A stretch of DNA of 64,000 nucleotides from Candidatus Lachnoclostridium avicola (GCA_019114465.1 DXFM01000014.1:62001-126000); one strand, 5' to 3'; positions 33,814-43,188 are shown, counted from the first letter of the stretch. The notes: generated by a model from the sequence alone, not told the origin. Program-made: numbers and translations.

Positions 33814-35175
33814 GTGAACAGAGCAGAGCAGCTGACGCAGATGACAGCAAAACACAGAGAACGGATATATGAGACGGCGGATTATATCTGGACCCATCCG
33901 GAGACCGGATACCGGGAATGGAATACGTCCGCTTACCTGGAAAAGCAGTTCAGAGAGCTGGGCTACGAGCCGGTGCTGGCAGAAAACATTCCGGGATTCT
34001 ACGCGGATCTGGATACGGGAAAACCCGGTCCGAAGGTGGCTATTCTGGGAGAGCTGGATTCTCTCATTGTGAGAAATCACCCGGATGCGAATCCGGAGAC
34101 CGCCGCGGTCCACGCCTGCGGGCATAATGCCCAGTGCGCAACCCTCATCGGAGTGGCGGCGGCGATGAAGGAGCCGGGAGCTCTGGATGGAATGTGCGGT
34201 TCCATCCGCTTTATCGCGGTTCCGGCGGAGGAGCTGATTGAGCTGGGATACCGGGAGGAACTGAGAAAGAAAGGCATCATCCGGTATTTCGGCGGTAAGG
34301 TGGAGTTTATCTACCGGGGCTATCTGGACGGGGTGGATATGGCCATGATGATCCATTCCGGCAGCCTGAAAGAGGGGAAAGCATTAAATATCAACGCAGG
34401 CTGCAACGGCTGCGTGACGAAAAACATCCTGTTTAAAGGAGTATCCGCCCACGCCGGCGGCGCGCCGGAGAAGGGGGTCAACGCCCTGTATGCGGCCACC
34501 TGCGGCCTGAACGCGGTGAACGCCATTCGGGAAACCTTTGTGGACGATGAGCACATCCGTTTCCACCCCATCATCACGGAGGCAGGCCTTGCGGTTAATG
34601 CCATTCCGGAGGCGGCGAAGGTGGAGAGCTATGTGAGAGGCGCCTCCTACGACAGCATTTACAGATACAATAAAAAGGTGAACCTGGCTCTGGCGGGAGC
34701 TGCGGCCTCCATCGGATGCCGTCTGGAGCTGAATGACCGGCCGGGATACTTCCCCTTAAACAACGATCCCAACATGTCGGACGTGGTGGCGGCCGCTATG
34801 GAGGCGGTGGCTGGACCGGATTCCGTGGAGAGAACGGATGTCTGGGGCACGGGATGCACCGATATGGGAGATGTGTCCGCCATTATGCCGGCAGTTCATC
34901 CCCACGCCTCCGGCGCTGTGGGCACCGGACACGGCTGCGATTACTATATTCAGGACAAGGAGCTGGCCTGTGTGAGACCGGCCCAGTGTTTGGCGGTTGC
35001 GGCGGATATGCTGCTTTCCGGCGGCGGGGAGCTGGCTAAAAAGGTGATTGCGGAGGCAAAGCTCTGCTTCAAATCCAAGGAAGAGTATCTGGCGGCCATT
35101 GACCGGCTGGAGATGAGCCAGGAGGCAGTCATTTACAACGAGGACGGAACCGTAACTCTGGATTACAGCCGATAA
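33814..35175 (+). CDS. M20-family metallopeptidase/amidohydrolase
   Basis: A 453-residue zinc amidohydrolase of the M20D type. Metal ligands are visible in HACGHNAQCA and GELDSL (acidic), with the catalytic Glu pair in PAEELIE. The dimerisation lid follows (about 190-310: GVSAHAGGAPEKG), and a late GCTDMGDVS carries the last ligand region. GTG 33814 has AGGAGG 8 bp upstream. It is cytosolic. It most likely hydrolyses an amide or peptide imported by the transporter just upstream (context inference). Confidence 0.88.
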   Translation: MNRAEQLTQMTAKHRERIYETADYIWTHPETGYREWNTSAYLEKQFRELGYEPVLAENIPGFYADLDTGKPGPKVAILGELDSLIVRNHPDANPETAAVHACGHNAQCATLIGVAAAMKEPGALDGMCGSIRFIAVPAEELIELGYREELRKKGIIRYFGGKVEFIYRGYLDGVDMAMMIHSGSLKEGKALNINAGCNGCVTKNILFKGVSAHAGGAPEKGVNALYAATCGLNAVNAIRETFVDDEHIRFHPIITEAGLAVNAIPEAAKVESYVRGASYDSIYRYNKKVNLALAGAAASIGCRLELNDRPGYFPLNNDPNMSDVVAAAMEAVAGPDSVERTDVWGTGCTDMGDVSAIMPAVHPHASGAVGTGHGCDYYIQDKELACVRPAQCLAVAADMLLSGGGELAKKVIAEAKLCFKSKEEYLAAIDRLEMSQEAVIYNEDGTVTLDYSR

Positions 35176-35243
35176 AGCCAAATGGGACTGTTTTTTTGAG
35201 CGGCTTTGCGATAAAATGAAAGAAAAAAGAGGAGGAGAGAGAC

Positions 35244-36389
35244 ATGCTTTGTATCAGAAACGGAATCATTCATGACATGGTGAATCCGGAAGCCTATGAG
35301 GGGGATATCCTGATGGACGGCGGAAAGATCACCGCCATCGGGAAGAACCTGGACATTCCGGAAGGCGCCCAGGTTTACGATGCCGACGGTAAGGACGTTT
35401 ACCCCGGATTTGTGGACGCTCACAGCCACCTGGGACTGGACGGCTACGGCATTGGCTTTGAGGGCCAGGACTACAACGAGAGAAATGACATCTGCACCCC
35501 CCAGCTGAGAGGCATCGACAGCTTCAATCCTATGGATCCGTCAGTGGCCATGGCGGCAAAGGGCGGTGTGACCTGCGTAGGCACCGGCCCCGGAAGCTCC
35601 AACGTGCTGGGAGGCACCTTCTTTGCGGTCAAGACGGCGGGACACTGCGTGGACGAGATGATCGTGAAGAATCCCATCGCCATGAAATGCGCCTTTGGCG
35701 AAAATCCGAAGCGCTGCTACAAGGACGTAAACAATTACGCCCGCATGTCCACGGCTTCCAAGCTCAGAGAGATGCTGATGAGAGCCCAGGACTATAAGGC
35801 CAGAAAAGAGGCGGCCGGGGATGACCCTTTAAAGAGACCGGCCTTTGATATGAAACTGGAGGCCATGATCCCCGTTCTTGAGAAGAAGATTCCTCTGAAG
35901 GCTCATGCCCATCAGGCCAACGACATTCTCACGGCTATTCGGATCGCCAAGGAATTCGATGTGGATATGACCCTGGAGCACTGCACGGAAGGCCATCTGA
36001 TTGTGGATGAGATGGTGAAGGCCGGATTCCCCTGCGCCGTTGGACCGTCCTTCGGCAATGCGACGAAGGTGGAGCTGAAGAATAAGACCTGGGAGACCCC
36101 CGGCATTCTGGCGGCGGCCGGTTGTCAGGTATCCATCATCACGGACGCGCCGGTGACTCCCCAGCAATATCTGCCCCTGTGCGCCGGATTTGCGGTGAAA
36201 GCGGGAATGGATCCCTATGAGGCGCTGAAAGCCATCACCATCAACCCGGCAAAACATCTGGGAGTGGCCGACCGGGTAGGTTCCCTGGAAGTTGGAAAAG
36301 ATGGGGACGTGGTAGTGTTTGAGGGTTCTCCCATGGAGATTGCCTCCAAACCGCTGTTAGTAGTGATCAACGGAGAGAAAATCGGCTGA
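35244..36389 (+). CDS. Amidohydrolase, imidazolonepropionase-like
   Basis: A 381-residue metal-dependent amidohydrolase. It has the N-terminal beta-sandwich, then the HxH pair in DAHSHLG, further His in KAHAHQAND and LEHC, and the Asp in ITDAPV. These match the imidazolonepropionase/prolidase-like branch of the amidohydrolase superfamily. GGAGGAGAG precedes the ATG. It lies 68 bp after the M20 gene and 19 bp before the kinase-like gene, so it is probably part of the peptide operon. The substrate is unknown; isoaspartyl or N-acyl amino acid products are possible. Confidence 0.85.
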   Translation: MLCIRNGIIHDMVNPEAYEGDILMDGGKITAIGKNLDIPEGAQVYDADGKDVYPGFVDAHSHLGLDGYGIGFEGQDYNERNDICTPQLRGIDSFNPMDPSVAMAAKGGVTCVGTGPGSSNVLGGTFFAVKTAGHCVDEMIVKNPIAMKCAFGENPKRCYKDVNNYARMSTASKLREMLMRAQDYKARKEAAGDDPLKRPAFDMKLEAMIPVLEKKIPLKAHAHQANDILTAIRIAKEFDVDMTLEHCTEGHLIVDEMVKAGFPCAVGPSFGNATKVELKNKTWETPGILAAAGCQVSIITDAPVTPQQYLPLCAGFAVKAGMDPYEALKAITINPAKHLGVADRVGSLEVGKDGDVVVFEGSPMEIASKPLLVVINGEKIG

Positions 36390-36408
36390 AAAGGAGCGGG
36401 GTTGAGGG

Positions 36409-37077
36409 ATGAAAAACTTTGTGGTAACCATTGCAAGGGGATTTGGTTCTGGAGGACGGCAGATTGCCGCAAAGCTGGCGGATGAGCTTCACATTCACAG
36501 CTACGACAACCGAATTTTGAAACTGGCCGCCCAGTACAGCGGCTATCCGGAGCATTATTTCAAGGAAGCGGACGAGACTCTGCAGGGAAATCTGATTGAA
36601 AAGCAGCTTCTTGCCCTTCCGAAAAAATTTCGTACCAGCGGCCATCTGTCCCGCTTTGTGTCCGATGACCGGCTGTTTGATTTTCAGAGCACGATCATCA
36701 AAAAGCTGGCGGATTCCGAGAGCTGCATTATCGTGGGGAAATGCGCGGATTATGTTCTGAAAGATTACGACAATGTGGTGAGCGTGTATGTGGAAGCGCC
36801 CAGAGCTTACTGCCTGCAGCGGGTGATGGAGCGGATGGATGATATCACTCTGGAGGAGGCGGATGAACTGATCACACGCACGGACAAGTACCGGGCCGAC
36901 TACTATAAATATTACACCGGCGGCAATTACTGGACCAATCCGGTGAACTACGATATCACCATCAACAATTCCCGTCTGGGCGATGAAAAGAGTGTCCAGC
37001 TGATCCTTCAGTGTATGAGGATCAAGTTCGGGGACGAGTGGTATGAGGAATATATGAAGTCCATCGGAAAGAAGTGA
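36409..37077 (+). CDS. Cytidylate kinase-like family protein
   Basis: A 222-residue P-loop protein. The N-terminal ARGFGSGGRQIAAKLA is the modified P-loop of the cytidylate-kinase-like (AAA_26) family. ALPKKFR and the GKCADYVL strand with the SVYVEAP segment also fit. True Cmk enzymes phosphorylate CMP; members of this branch are poorly characterised. It ends the peptide transporter-hydrolase gene run and is followed by a strong hairpin. Confidence 0.85.
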   Translation: MKNFVVTIARGFGSGGRQIAAKLADELHIHSYDNRILKLAAQYSGYPEHYFKEADETLQGNLIEKQLLALPKKFRTSGHLSRFVSDDRLFDFQSTIIKKLADSESCIIVGKCADYVLKDYDNVVSVYVEAPRAYCLQRVMERMDDITLEEADELITRTDKYRADYYKYYTGGNYWTNPVNYDITINNSRLGDEKSVQLILQCMRIKFGDEWYEEYMKSIGKK

Positions 37078-37083
37078 CGTCGT

Positions 37084-37120
37084 ACGGCGCGGCAGAACGG
37101 GTGGCGTTCTGCCGCGCCGT
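37084..37120 (+). terminator. Hairpin terminator of the peptide operon
   Basis: A perfect 16-bp stem (37084-37099 with 37105-37120) around a 5-nt loop. The T tract is weak (CTGCATTT). Confidence 0.75.
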
Positions 37121-37170
37121 CTGCATTTGGAAAAGAATTTGCAAAAAAACTTTTATTTTCAGTGCATTTG

Positions 37171-37179
37171 TGGTATAGT
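37171..37179 (+). promoter_or_regulatory. Extended -10 promoter of BI-1 gene
   Basis: TGG-TATAGT (37171-37179), with TTTTAT at 37151 as a weak -35. It lies 37 bp before the start codon. Confidence 0.6.
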
Positions 37180-37215
37180 GACTGTAATATTCTGAAAAGT
37201 AAGGAGGAATGGAGT

Positions 37216-37923
37216 ATGAATATGAACGGAAGTGAATATTATCCTTCTGCGGAAGACTACAGGATAGATTCTCTGGGACATTATACGGCGAAGACGTTCG
37301 GATGGATGTTTGCGGGACTGCTCATGACCTTCGCGGTGGCTGTGTTCGGCTATGTGACGGGATATGTGTTTTACCTGTTTATGATTCCCTATTTCCCCAT
37401 GATTCTTCTGCTGGCGGAGCTGGGAGTTGTGATCTACATGTCCGCCAGAGTGGAGAAAATGTCTGTGGGGACGGCCAGGGCCATGTTTTTCCTGTACTCA
37501 GCGTTAAACGGCATTGTGTTTTCCTCAGTGTTCCTGATCTATCAGGTGACCAGCCTGGTATTTGTGTTTGGAGCCACAGCCCTGTTTTTCGGGATTATGG
37601 CGGTGCTGGGCTATACCACCAACGCGGATTTCAGCCGGCTGAGATCATTTATGCTGGGCGGTCTGGTATTCCTGGCGGCGTTCTGGATCCTGTCCATGTT
37701 TATCAATCTGAGCCAGTTTGAGACGGCCATCTGCACCCTGGGAATTTTCCTGTTCCTGGTGATCACGGCCTACGATACGAAAAAGATCCGTGAGTTCCAT
37801 CAGATCTATTCCGGACGGCCGGAGATGGCGGCGAAGGCTTCCATTTTCGCGGCGCTGGAGCTGTATCTGGACTTTATCAACCTGTTCCTGTACCTGATCC
37901 GGGTGCTGGGAAAAAGAAAATAA
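37216..37923 (+). CDS. Bax inhibitor-1/YccA family membrane protein
   Basis: A 235-residue protein with seven predicted transmembrane helices from about residue 30 onward. The family motif region ITAYDTKKIREFHQ (about 178-191) and the last helix AALELYLDFINLFLYLIR are diagnostic of TMBIM/YccA proteins, which are pH-sensitive calcium-leak channels or protease modulators. ATG 37216 has AAGGAGG upstream; the frame also extends upstream over the promoter, which is not plausible. It is monocistronic with its own promoter and terminator. Confidence 0.93.
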   Translation: MNMNGSEYYPSAEDYRIDSLGHYTAKTFGWMFAGLLMTFAVAVFGYVTGYVFYLFMIPYFPMILLLAELGVVIYMSARVEKMSVGTARAMFFLYSALNGIVFSSVFLIYQVTSLVFVFGATALFFGIMAVLGYTTNADFSRLRSFMLGGLVFLAAFWILSMFINLSQFETAICTLGIFLFLVITAYDTKKIREFHQIYSGRPEMAAKASIFAALELYLDFINLFLYLIRVLGKRK

Positions 37924-37932
37924 GAAAAAAGG

Positions 37933-37964
37933 AGAAGAGCCGTGGAAGTTTTCACGGCTCTTCT
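37933..37964. terminator. Bidirectional terminator, BI-1 and LysR genes
   Basis: AGAAGAGCCGTG (37933-37944), an 8-nt loop GAAGTTTT, and CACGGCTCTTCT (37953-37964). The right arm overlaps the stop codon of the convergent LysR gene. Confidence 0.8.
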
Positions 37965-38878
37965 GTCAGATAAGGGTGCTGATTCCAGTATTCTTCGGCC
38001 AGCTGAATAAAGTCCTTTGCGGCTTTCATCTGGTAGGAACCTTTTTTGTATACGGCGGTCAGCTCCCAGGACGGATGAGAGGGCAGACGGAAATAGGCGA
38101 TGTCCGGATCCGGGCCGGCGTAGGCGGCGGGAAGAATGGTGCAGGCCAGGCGCCGTTTGACAATGGAACGCAGAGTAAAGTTGCTGGCGGATTCAAACAG
38201 GATGTCCGGCCGGAATCCAGCTTCCTTGAACAGGGGATTGATCAGGTTTCTCATGGTGGATCCCTTGGTCATAAGCACGAACCGGTTGTTTTTAAACTCT
38301 TCCAGGCTGATAACCGGAAAGGGTTCTCCGGGGGCGGCGGCCGCGGCCGCTGCGGGATGGGTTCGGGGAATGGCCAGCACCAGCTCTTCCGACAGAAGAT
38401 GAACGTACTCGAAGGAGGATTTGTCCCGGTCGGTGACAGTGACAAAGCCCAGATCCAGGTAACCTTTGGAGATCCGGGAGAGCTGTTCCTTCACCCCGAT
38501 CTCCAGAGGTTCGATGGTGATGCGGGGATACCGGGCGTAGAAGTCGGGATAAATGCTCATGAACATAGGGGTTCCCCGCTCCGGAGTCAGGCCGATCCGG
38601 AGAGTGCCGGTCTTGTTGTCGGCCATATCATTCAAAATATTGTAGGCTTCGTGCTTCAGCTGAAGAATTTTTTTCGCGTAGGAGACGTATACCTGGCCGG
38701 CTTCTGTGAGACGGAAGTCATTTTTTGAGCGGTGGAACAGCTGGATGCCCAGCTCCGCCTCCAGCTTGAGCAGCTGCTGGTTTAAGCCGGACTGGGTGAT
38801 AAACAGCCGCTCTGCCGCTTTTGTGATGCTGTTTTCCTCGGCGATCATTACGATATATTCCAGTTGTTTCAGATCCAT
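37952..38878 (-). CDS. LysR-family transcriptional regulator
   Basis: A 308-residue regulator. The N-terminal winged helix-turn-helix (about 1-60) is typical: MDLKQLEYIVMIAEENSI, then AAERLFITQSGLNQQL and the LTEAG end. The C-terminal periplasmic-binding-like domain binds the effector. It is transcribed divergently from the amino acid ABC and AbgB-like genes, the usual LysR arrangement, and probably controls them. AAGGAGA lies before the ATG on the minus strand. Confidence 0.92.
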   Translation of the reverse strand: MDLKQLEYIVMIAEENSITKAAERLFITQSGLNQQLLKLEAELGIQLFHRSKNDFRLTEAGQVYVSYAKKILQLKHEAYNILNDMADNKTGTLRIGLTPERGTPMFMSIYPDFYARYPRITIEPLEIGVKEQLSRISKGYLDLGFVTVTDRDKSSFEYVHLLSEELVLAIPRTHPAAAAAAAPGEPFPVISLEEFKNNRFVLMTKGSTMRNLINPLFKEAGFRPDILFESASNFTLRSIVKRRLACTILPAAYAGPDPDIAYFRLPSHPSWELTAVYKKGSYQMKAAKDFIQLAEEYWNQHPYLTEEP

Positions 38879-38903
38879 ACTTTTCTATCTCCTTTACTGC
38901 ACT

Positions 38904-38932
38904 ATTCTAATGGATAAGAGTGGGAAAAACAA
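38904..38932 (-). promoter_or_regulatory. Promoter of LysR gene
   Basis: Read on the minus strand: TTGTTT (38932-38927), a 17-bp spacer and TAGAAT (38909-38904), 26 bp before the start codon. Confidence 0.6.
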
Positions 38933-39053
38933 GGAAGTTTTCGGTACGGAGCCGGCGGCAGACTTTGGCATACTGATGAATATATGCAGGGAAAATGAAT
39001 AAATATTTCTTTTGTGAGAAAAAATGGGACGAAAACTATGAAATATACCCAAT

Positions 39054-39109
39054 TTATGAACAAAAAAAAGAACAATCTTATGAATAAAAAACTATTTACA
39101 AATTCATAA
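39054..39109. promoter_or_regulatory. TTATGAAT repeats, candidate LysR binding sites
   Basis: TTATGAAT (39078-39085) and its inverse ATTCATAA (39102-39109) flank 16 bp. A further direct half-site TTATGAA lies at 39054-39060, 24 bp upstream. The right arm overlaps the spacer of the ABC promoter. The arrangement fits activation or repression by the divergent LysR protein. Confidence 0.6.
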
Positions 39110-39123
39110 TTATGCAGTATAGT
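39095..39123 (+). promoter_or_regulatory. Promoter of amino acid ABC/AbgB operon
   Basis: TTTACA (39095-39100), a 17-bp spacer and TATAGT (39118-39123), 49 bp before the start codon. Confidence 0.82.
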
Positions 39124-39172
39124 GTGTAGAAGACAAAAACAATGATTTAAATTCATGAGGAGGATACAGGAT

Positions 39173-39997
39173 ATGAAAAAAGCAATCGTACTGGCGGCTA
39201 TGGGACTGGCGCTTGTCTCCGCGGCGGGATGCAGCGGCGGCAAAGAGGAAAATAAGCTGGAAACTATCAAGGAAAAGGGCGTCCTGGTAATGGCTACCAG
39301 CCCGGATTTCGCCCCCTATGAGTTTCAGGATGTGAGCTCCGGCGAGACAAAGTATCTGGGAGCGGAGATTGAGCTTGGAAAATATATCGCGGAGCAGATG
39401 GGAGTGGAGCTTCAGCTGGAGGCAATGGACTTCTCCGCAGTGGAGGCGGCCATCAGTACCGGCAAGGTGGATATCGCTATTTCCGGCTTCGCGAAGACTC
39501 CGGAGAGAGAAGAGAATATGGGACTTTCCAATTATTACAGGGCAGAGAGTTCTGACGGAAAAGATCAGGGCCTTCTGGTGCTGAAGGAGAAAGCGGATCA
39601 GTATCAGACAGCGGAGGATTTTGCCGGCAAGAAGGTGGCGGCCCAGAACGGAGCTCTTCAGCAGAATCTGGTGATGGAGCAGCTTCCGGATGCGCAGATG
39701 GAAGTAATTACCAGCATCAACGACGGAATCATGATGCTGACCACCGGCAAGGTGGACGCTGTGGCTGTGGCGGATGCCGTTGGTGAGTCCTATACGGAGA
39801 ACTATCCGGAGCTGGCTATGGCGGATTTCTATTTTGAGTATGAGTCTCAGGGCAATGTGGTTGCCGTGACCAAGGGACAGGATGAACTGCTGGCTGAGGT
39901 CAATCGGATTATCGACGACGTGATGGAGAAAGGCCTTTACAAGCAGTGGTGGGATGAGGCGGTAGAGCAGGCCAATGCTCTCGGCCTGACCCAGTAA
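39173..39997 (+). CDS. Amino acid ABC transporter substrate-binding lipoprotein
   Basis: A 274-residue family-3 solute-binding protein. The signal peptide ends in SAAGC, giving a lipidated Cys near residue 20. The mature protein has [22 protein letters not shown] and [14 protein letters not shown], the usual ligand-binding segments. ATG 39173 follows GAGGAGGATA; an in-frame upstream ATG lies inside this ribosome site. It is the first gene of a four-gene unit ending with an AbgB-like hydrolase, so the ligand may be an N-acyl or peptide-like amino acid (inference). Confidence 0.92.
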   Translation: MKKAIVLAAMGLALVSAAGCSGGKEENKLETIKEKGVLVMATSPDFAPYEFQDVSSGETKYLGAEIELGKYIAEQMGVELQLEAMDFSAVEAAISTGKVDIAISGFAKTPEREENMGLSNYYRAESSDGKDQGLLVLKEKADQYQTAEDFAGKKVAAQNGALQQNLVMEQLPDAQMEVITSINDGIMMLTTGKVDAVAVADAVGESYTENYPELAMADFYFEYESQGNVVAVTKGQDELLAEVNRIIDDVMEKGLYKQWWDEAVEQANALGLTQ

Positions 39998-40015
39998 TAA
40001 AAGGAGGATATTTCT

Positions 40016-40696
40016 GTGATAGAAAATATTGTAAAAGTCTGGAACGGTTACTGGAACCTGTTCCTCACCGGTTTAGGATATACTCTGCTTCTCAGCTTTA
40101 TCACTGTGCTGGCAGGCTGTATTATCGGGTTTTTCCTGGCGCTGATGAGGATGAGCAAGTGGAAGGTGGGAAAGGTGCGTCCCCTTTCCGCGGTGGTGGG
40201 AATTTTCGTGGAGATTGTCCGCGGCACGCCTCTGCTGCTGCAGCTGTATTTCTTCTATTTCCTGCTTCCGGATCTGCTGTACTTCTGGGAGCCCAGCAAG
40301 TTTACCTGCATTACCATCGCCCTGTGCCTGAACTCTGCGGCTTATGTATCAGAGATTATCCGTGCCGGTATCCAGGCCGTGGATAAGGGACAGACGGAGG
40401 CGGCCCGCAGTCTGGGATTAAACAGCCACCAGACCATGGTTCACGTGATCATGCCTCAGGCGGTAAAGAACATTCTTCCCGCTCTGTGCAACGAGTTTGT
40501 AACCATGATCAAAGAGACATCACTGGCATCCACGTTCTTCGTGGGTGAGCTGATGACCCAGTACAAATCCATTTCCGGAGCTCTTTATCTGACCATTGAG
40601 CCTCTGATTATCGTTGGCGTCATCTACTTTGTGGTGACGTTCAGCCTGTCGAAATGCGTGCTGGCAATGGAAAGGAGGATGAGAGCAAGTGACTGA
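40016..40696 (+). CDS. Amino acid ABC transporter permease, GTG start
   Basis: A 226-residue HisM/GlnP-type permease with about five helices. It contains [12 protein letters not shown] and the EAA loop [20 protein letters not shown] 40016 has AAGGAGGATA 6 bp upstream. The 3' end overlaps the ATPase gene by 8 bp. Confidence 0.93.
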   Translation: MIENIVKVWNGYWNLFLTGLGYTLLLSFITVLAGCIIGFFLALMRMSKWKVGKVRPLSAVVGIFVEIVRGTPLLLQLYFFYFLLPDLLYFWEPSKFTCITIALCLNSAAYVSEIIRAGIQAVDKGQTEAARSLGLNSHQTMVHVIMPQAVKNILPALCNEFVTMIKETSLASTFFVGELMTQYKSISGALYLTIEPLIIVGVIYFVVTFSLSKCVLAMERRMRASD

Positions 40697-41432
40697 TAAT
40701 AACGAGCTGTTAAAAGTAGAAAATTTACATAAAAGATTCGGTGACCTTCATGTACTCAAAGGAGTGAGCGAGACCGTATCCCAGGGAGAGGTGGTTTCTA
40801 TCATCGGTCCGTCCGGCGGAGGAAAAAGTACCTTTCTCCGGTGTCTGAACCTGCTGGAAATTCCGGATGAGGGCAAGATTTATTTTGAAGGTGTTGACAT
40901 TACTGACAAGAGTGTGAACATCAATGTGCACCGCCAGAAGATGGGCATGGTGTTCCAGCACTTCAACGTATTTCCCAATATGACTGTGGGAAAGAATATC
41001 ACTATGGCTCCCGTGCTTCTGGGCAAGAAGTCTCAGAAAGAGGCGGACGAGATGGCGAAGGAACTTTTAAACCGGGTAGGTCTGCTGGATAAGATCGATG
41101 AGTATCCCAGACGTCTTTCCGGAGGTCAGAAGCAGCGTCTGGCCATTGTGCGGGCCCTGGCCATGGAGCCGGATGTAATGCTGTTTGACGAGCCCACTTC
41201 CGCTCTGGACCCGGAGATGGTAGGAGAGGTTCTGACCGTTATCAAGGAACTGGTGAAGACCGGTATGACCACGGTAATTGTGACCCATGAGATGGGATTT
41301 GCCAGAGAGGTTTCAGACCGGGTGTTCTTTATGGACGGCGGAATTATCGCCGAGAAAGGCACGCCGGAGGAGATTTTCGGAAATCCCCAGAATCCCAGAA
41401 CGAAAGAGTTCCTGGGCAAGGTGCTTTATTAG
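40689..41432 (+). CDS. Amino acid ABC transporter ATP-binding protein, GTG start
   Basis: A 247-residue GlnQ-type ATPase. It has Walker [10 protein letters not shown], the Q-loop [10 protein letters not shown], the signature LSGGQKQR, Walker [13 protein letters not shown] and the switch His in VTHEMG. GTG 40689 follows AAAGGAGGAT. It energises the transporter encoded just upstream. An attenuator-like hairpin separates it from the AbgB-like gene. Confidence 0.95.
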   Translation: MTDNNELLKVENLHKRFGDLHVLKGVSETVSQGEVVSIIGPSGGGKSTFLRCLNLLEIPDEGKIYFEGVDITDKSVNINVHRQKMGMVFQHFNVFPNMTVGKNITMAPVLLGKKSQKEADEMAKELLNRVGLLDKIDEYPRRLSGGQKQRLAIVRALAMEPDVMLFDEPTSALDPEMVGEVLTVIKELVKTGMTTVIVTHEMGFAREVSDRVFFMDGGIIAEKGTPEEIFGNPQNPRTKEFLGKVLY

Positions 41433-41479
41433 GGAATATTCCCGGTGAAAGCCCGTCTTATCAATAGGATGAAAAACTG

Positions 41480-41520
41480 CCGCCGGCCGCCGCGAACTGT
41501 GAAGCGGAGGCCGGCGGTCT
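41480..41520 (+). terminator. Intercistronic GC-rich hairpin
   Basis: CCGCCGGCC (41480-41488) pairs with GGCCGGCGG (41509-41517), and inner CCGC (41490-41493) with GCGG (41504-41507). No long T tract follows, so it may attenuate transcription rather than stop it. Confidence 0.6.
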
Positions 41521-41566
41521 GCATTTCCATAAAATATAAGTAAAACAGATGGAGGAGGGAATACAC

Positions 41567-43012
41567 ATGGACAAGAAAGAATTCCTGGACTACATTGATG
41601 AGAAAAAAGATGTGATCACCGATGTATCCGACAAGATCTGGGAGTATGCGGAGCTGTCCCTGATGGAGTTTAAGTCCGCGAAACTGTACTGCGAAGTACT
41701 TGAGAAGGAAGGATTTAAGGTGGAGACTCCGGTGGCGGGGATTGAGACCGCATTTAAGGCTTCCTACGGTTCCGGAAAGCCGGTAATCGGTATTCTGGGA
41801 GAGTATGACGCTCTCAGCGGCCTTTCCCAGAAAGCGGGAGCCACGGAGAGGGAGGAGCTGGTGACCGGCGGCTGCGGCCACGGCTGCGGCCACAACATGC
41901 TGGGCGCCGGTTCCATGGCTGCGGCTTTTGCGGTGAAGAAATACCTGGAGAAAAAGGGAGAAGGCCATGGCACGGTGATCTTCTATGGCTGTCCCGGCGA
42001 GGAGGGCGGCGCCTCCAAGGCGTTCATGGCCAGAGACGGTGTCTGGAAGGAACTGGACGCGGCCATCACCTGGCACCCCTCTGATGTGAATCAGGTGACC
42101 AGCGGAACCTGCAACTCCTGTATCCAGACGGAATACATTTTTAAGGGCGTGGCTTCCCATGCGGCAGGAGCGCCGGAGTTTGGCCGGTCTGCTCTGGATG
42201 CGGTGGAAGTGATGAACATGGGCGTGCAGTTCCTGAGAGAGCATATGCCGGATTCCGCAAGGATCCACTACGCCATCACTGATGCCGGCGGAAATTCTCC
42301 CAACGTGGTGCAGCCCCACGCCAGAGTGCTCTACATGGTGCGCTCCATGCTGGCAAAGGATGCCCTGGCTCTCCAGGCCAGAGTGGACAAGATCGCCCAG
42401 GCTGCGGCCATGATGACAGAGACTGAGGTTACCCAGCAGTTTATCGACGGATGTTCCAACACGGTGCCCAACAAGGTGCTGGAGCAGCTGCTGTGGGACA
42501 ACTTCAACGAGGTGGGCGTGGACTCCTACACTCCTGAGGAGTTTGACTACGCAAAGAAGATCATGGATTCCTATGAGATGAAGTCTGACAAGCTGCCGGG
42601 CGCTGCCTGCGACGAGGACGAGGCCATCAGAGCTTTTGTAGATGAGAAGTCGGAGCACGGCACCAGGCCCATCAATGATTTCCTGATCCCCTACCACTAC
42701 AGTGAGAAGCAGAGAGCCGGCTCCACGGACGTGGGAGATGTGAGCTGGCTGACCCCCACGGCCCAGATCAATGTGGCTTCCTTTGTGTCCAAAGCCCCCG
42801 GACATAGCTGGCAGAATGTGTCCTGCGGCCATACCTCCATCGGTCACAAGAGTGTGATCACCGCGGGAAAGGTGCTGGCGGCCACCGCCATGGACCTGTT
42901 TGAGAAGCCGGAAGTGCTGGAGGCTGCGAAGGCAGAGTTTGAGAAGAAGACCGCTGGCGGATATTACTGCCCCGTTCCGAAGGACGCTGTTCCCGTGGTT
43001 CCGGGACAGTAG
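41567..43012 (+). CDS. M20-family amidohydrolase, AbgB-like
   Basis: A 481-residue zinc amidohydrolase resembling AbgB, the p-aminobenzoyl-glutamate hydrolase subunit. The metal-ligand motif is GGCGHGCGHN, GEYDAL precedes it, the catalytic Glu pair is in PGEEGGASK, and late VGDVSWLTPT and CGHTSIGH carry further residues. Length and the GHGCGHNMLG form match AbgB more than general M20D enzymes. ATG 41567 has GGAGGAGGG upstream. It is the last gene of the LysR-controlled transporter unit and probably hydrolyses the imported amide. Confidence 0.88.
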   Translation: MDKKEFLDYIDEKKDVITDVSDKIWEYAELSLMEFKSAKLYCEVLEKEGFKVETPVAGIETAFKASYGSGKPVIGILGEYDALSGLSQKAGATEREELVTGGCGHGCGHNMLGAGSMAAAFAVKKYLEKKGEGHGTVIFYGCPGEEGGASKAFMARDGVWKELDAAITWHPSDVNQVTSGTCNSCIQTEYIFKGVASHAAGAPEFGRSALDAVEVMNMGVQFLREHMPDSARIHYAITDAGGNSPNVVQPHARVLYMVRSMLAKDALALQARVDKIAQAAAMMTETEVTQQFIDGCSNTVPNKVLEQLLWDNFNEVGVDSYTPEEFDYAKKIMDSYEMKSDKLPGAACDEDEAIRAFVDEKSEHGTRPINDFLIPYHYSEKQRAGSTDVGDVSWLTPTAQINVASFVSKAPGHSWQNVSCGHTSIGHKSVITAGKVLAATAMDLFEKPEVLEAAKAEFEKKTAGGYYCPVPKDAVPVVPGQ

Positions 43013-43060
43013 GAGACTGCTTCGGCCGGGATTGATCCGGAAAACATAAAAAATCAGAGA

Positions 43061-43094
43061 GGGAAATGACTCCGGCGGGTCATTTCCCTTTTTT
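43061..43094 (+). terminator. Terminator of AbgB-like unit
   Basis: GGGAAATGAC (43061-43070), an 8-nt loop, GTCATTTCCC (43079-43088), then six T. Confidence 0.93.
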
Positions 43095-43170
43095 GGCTTC
43101 CGGGAGTCAAAGGCTTTGGAAGTCAAATGGCTGTCCGGGATAAGCCCATCCTGCGCCTGTTACGCGCTAA

Positions 43171-43188
43171 ATGTTAAAAAAATAACGA
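43171..43188. promoter_or_regulatory. Rex-like operator 1 (upstream)
   Basis: ATGTTA, six A, TAACGA: an 18-bp dyad close to the clostridial Rex consensus TTGTTAA-N4-TTAACAA. It lies about 215 bp before the adhE promoter. Confidence 0.6.

Noticed and set aside
41429-43126. Long minus-strand reading frame (565 codons) opposite the AbgB-like gene
   Set aside because: It is antisense to a gene with clear M20 motifs, has no ribosome binding site and is rich in His/Gly/Leu, as expected from a mirror frame of GC-rich coding sequence.
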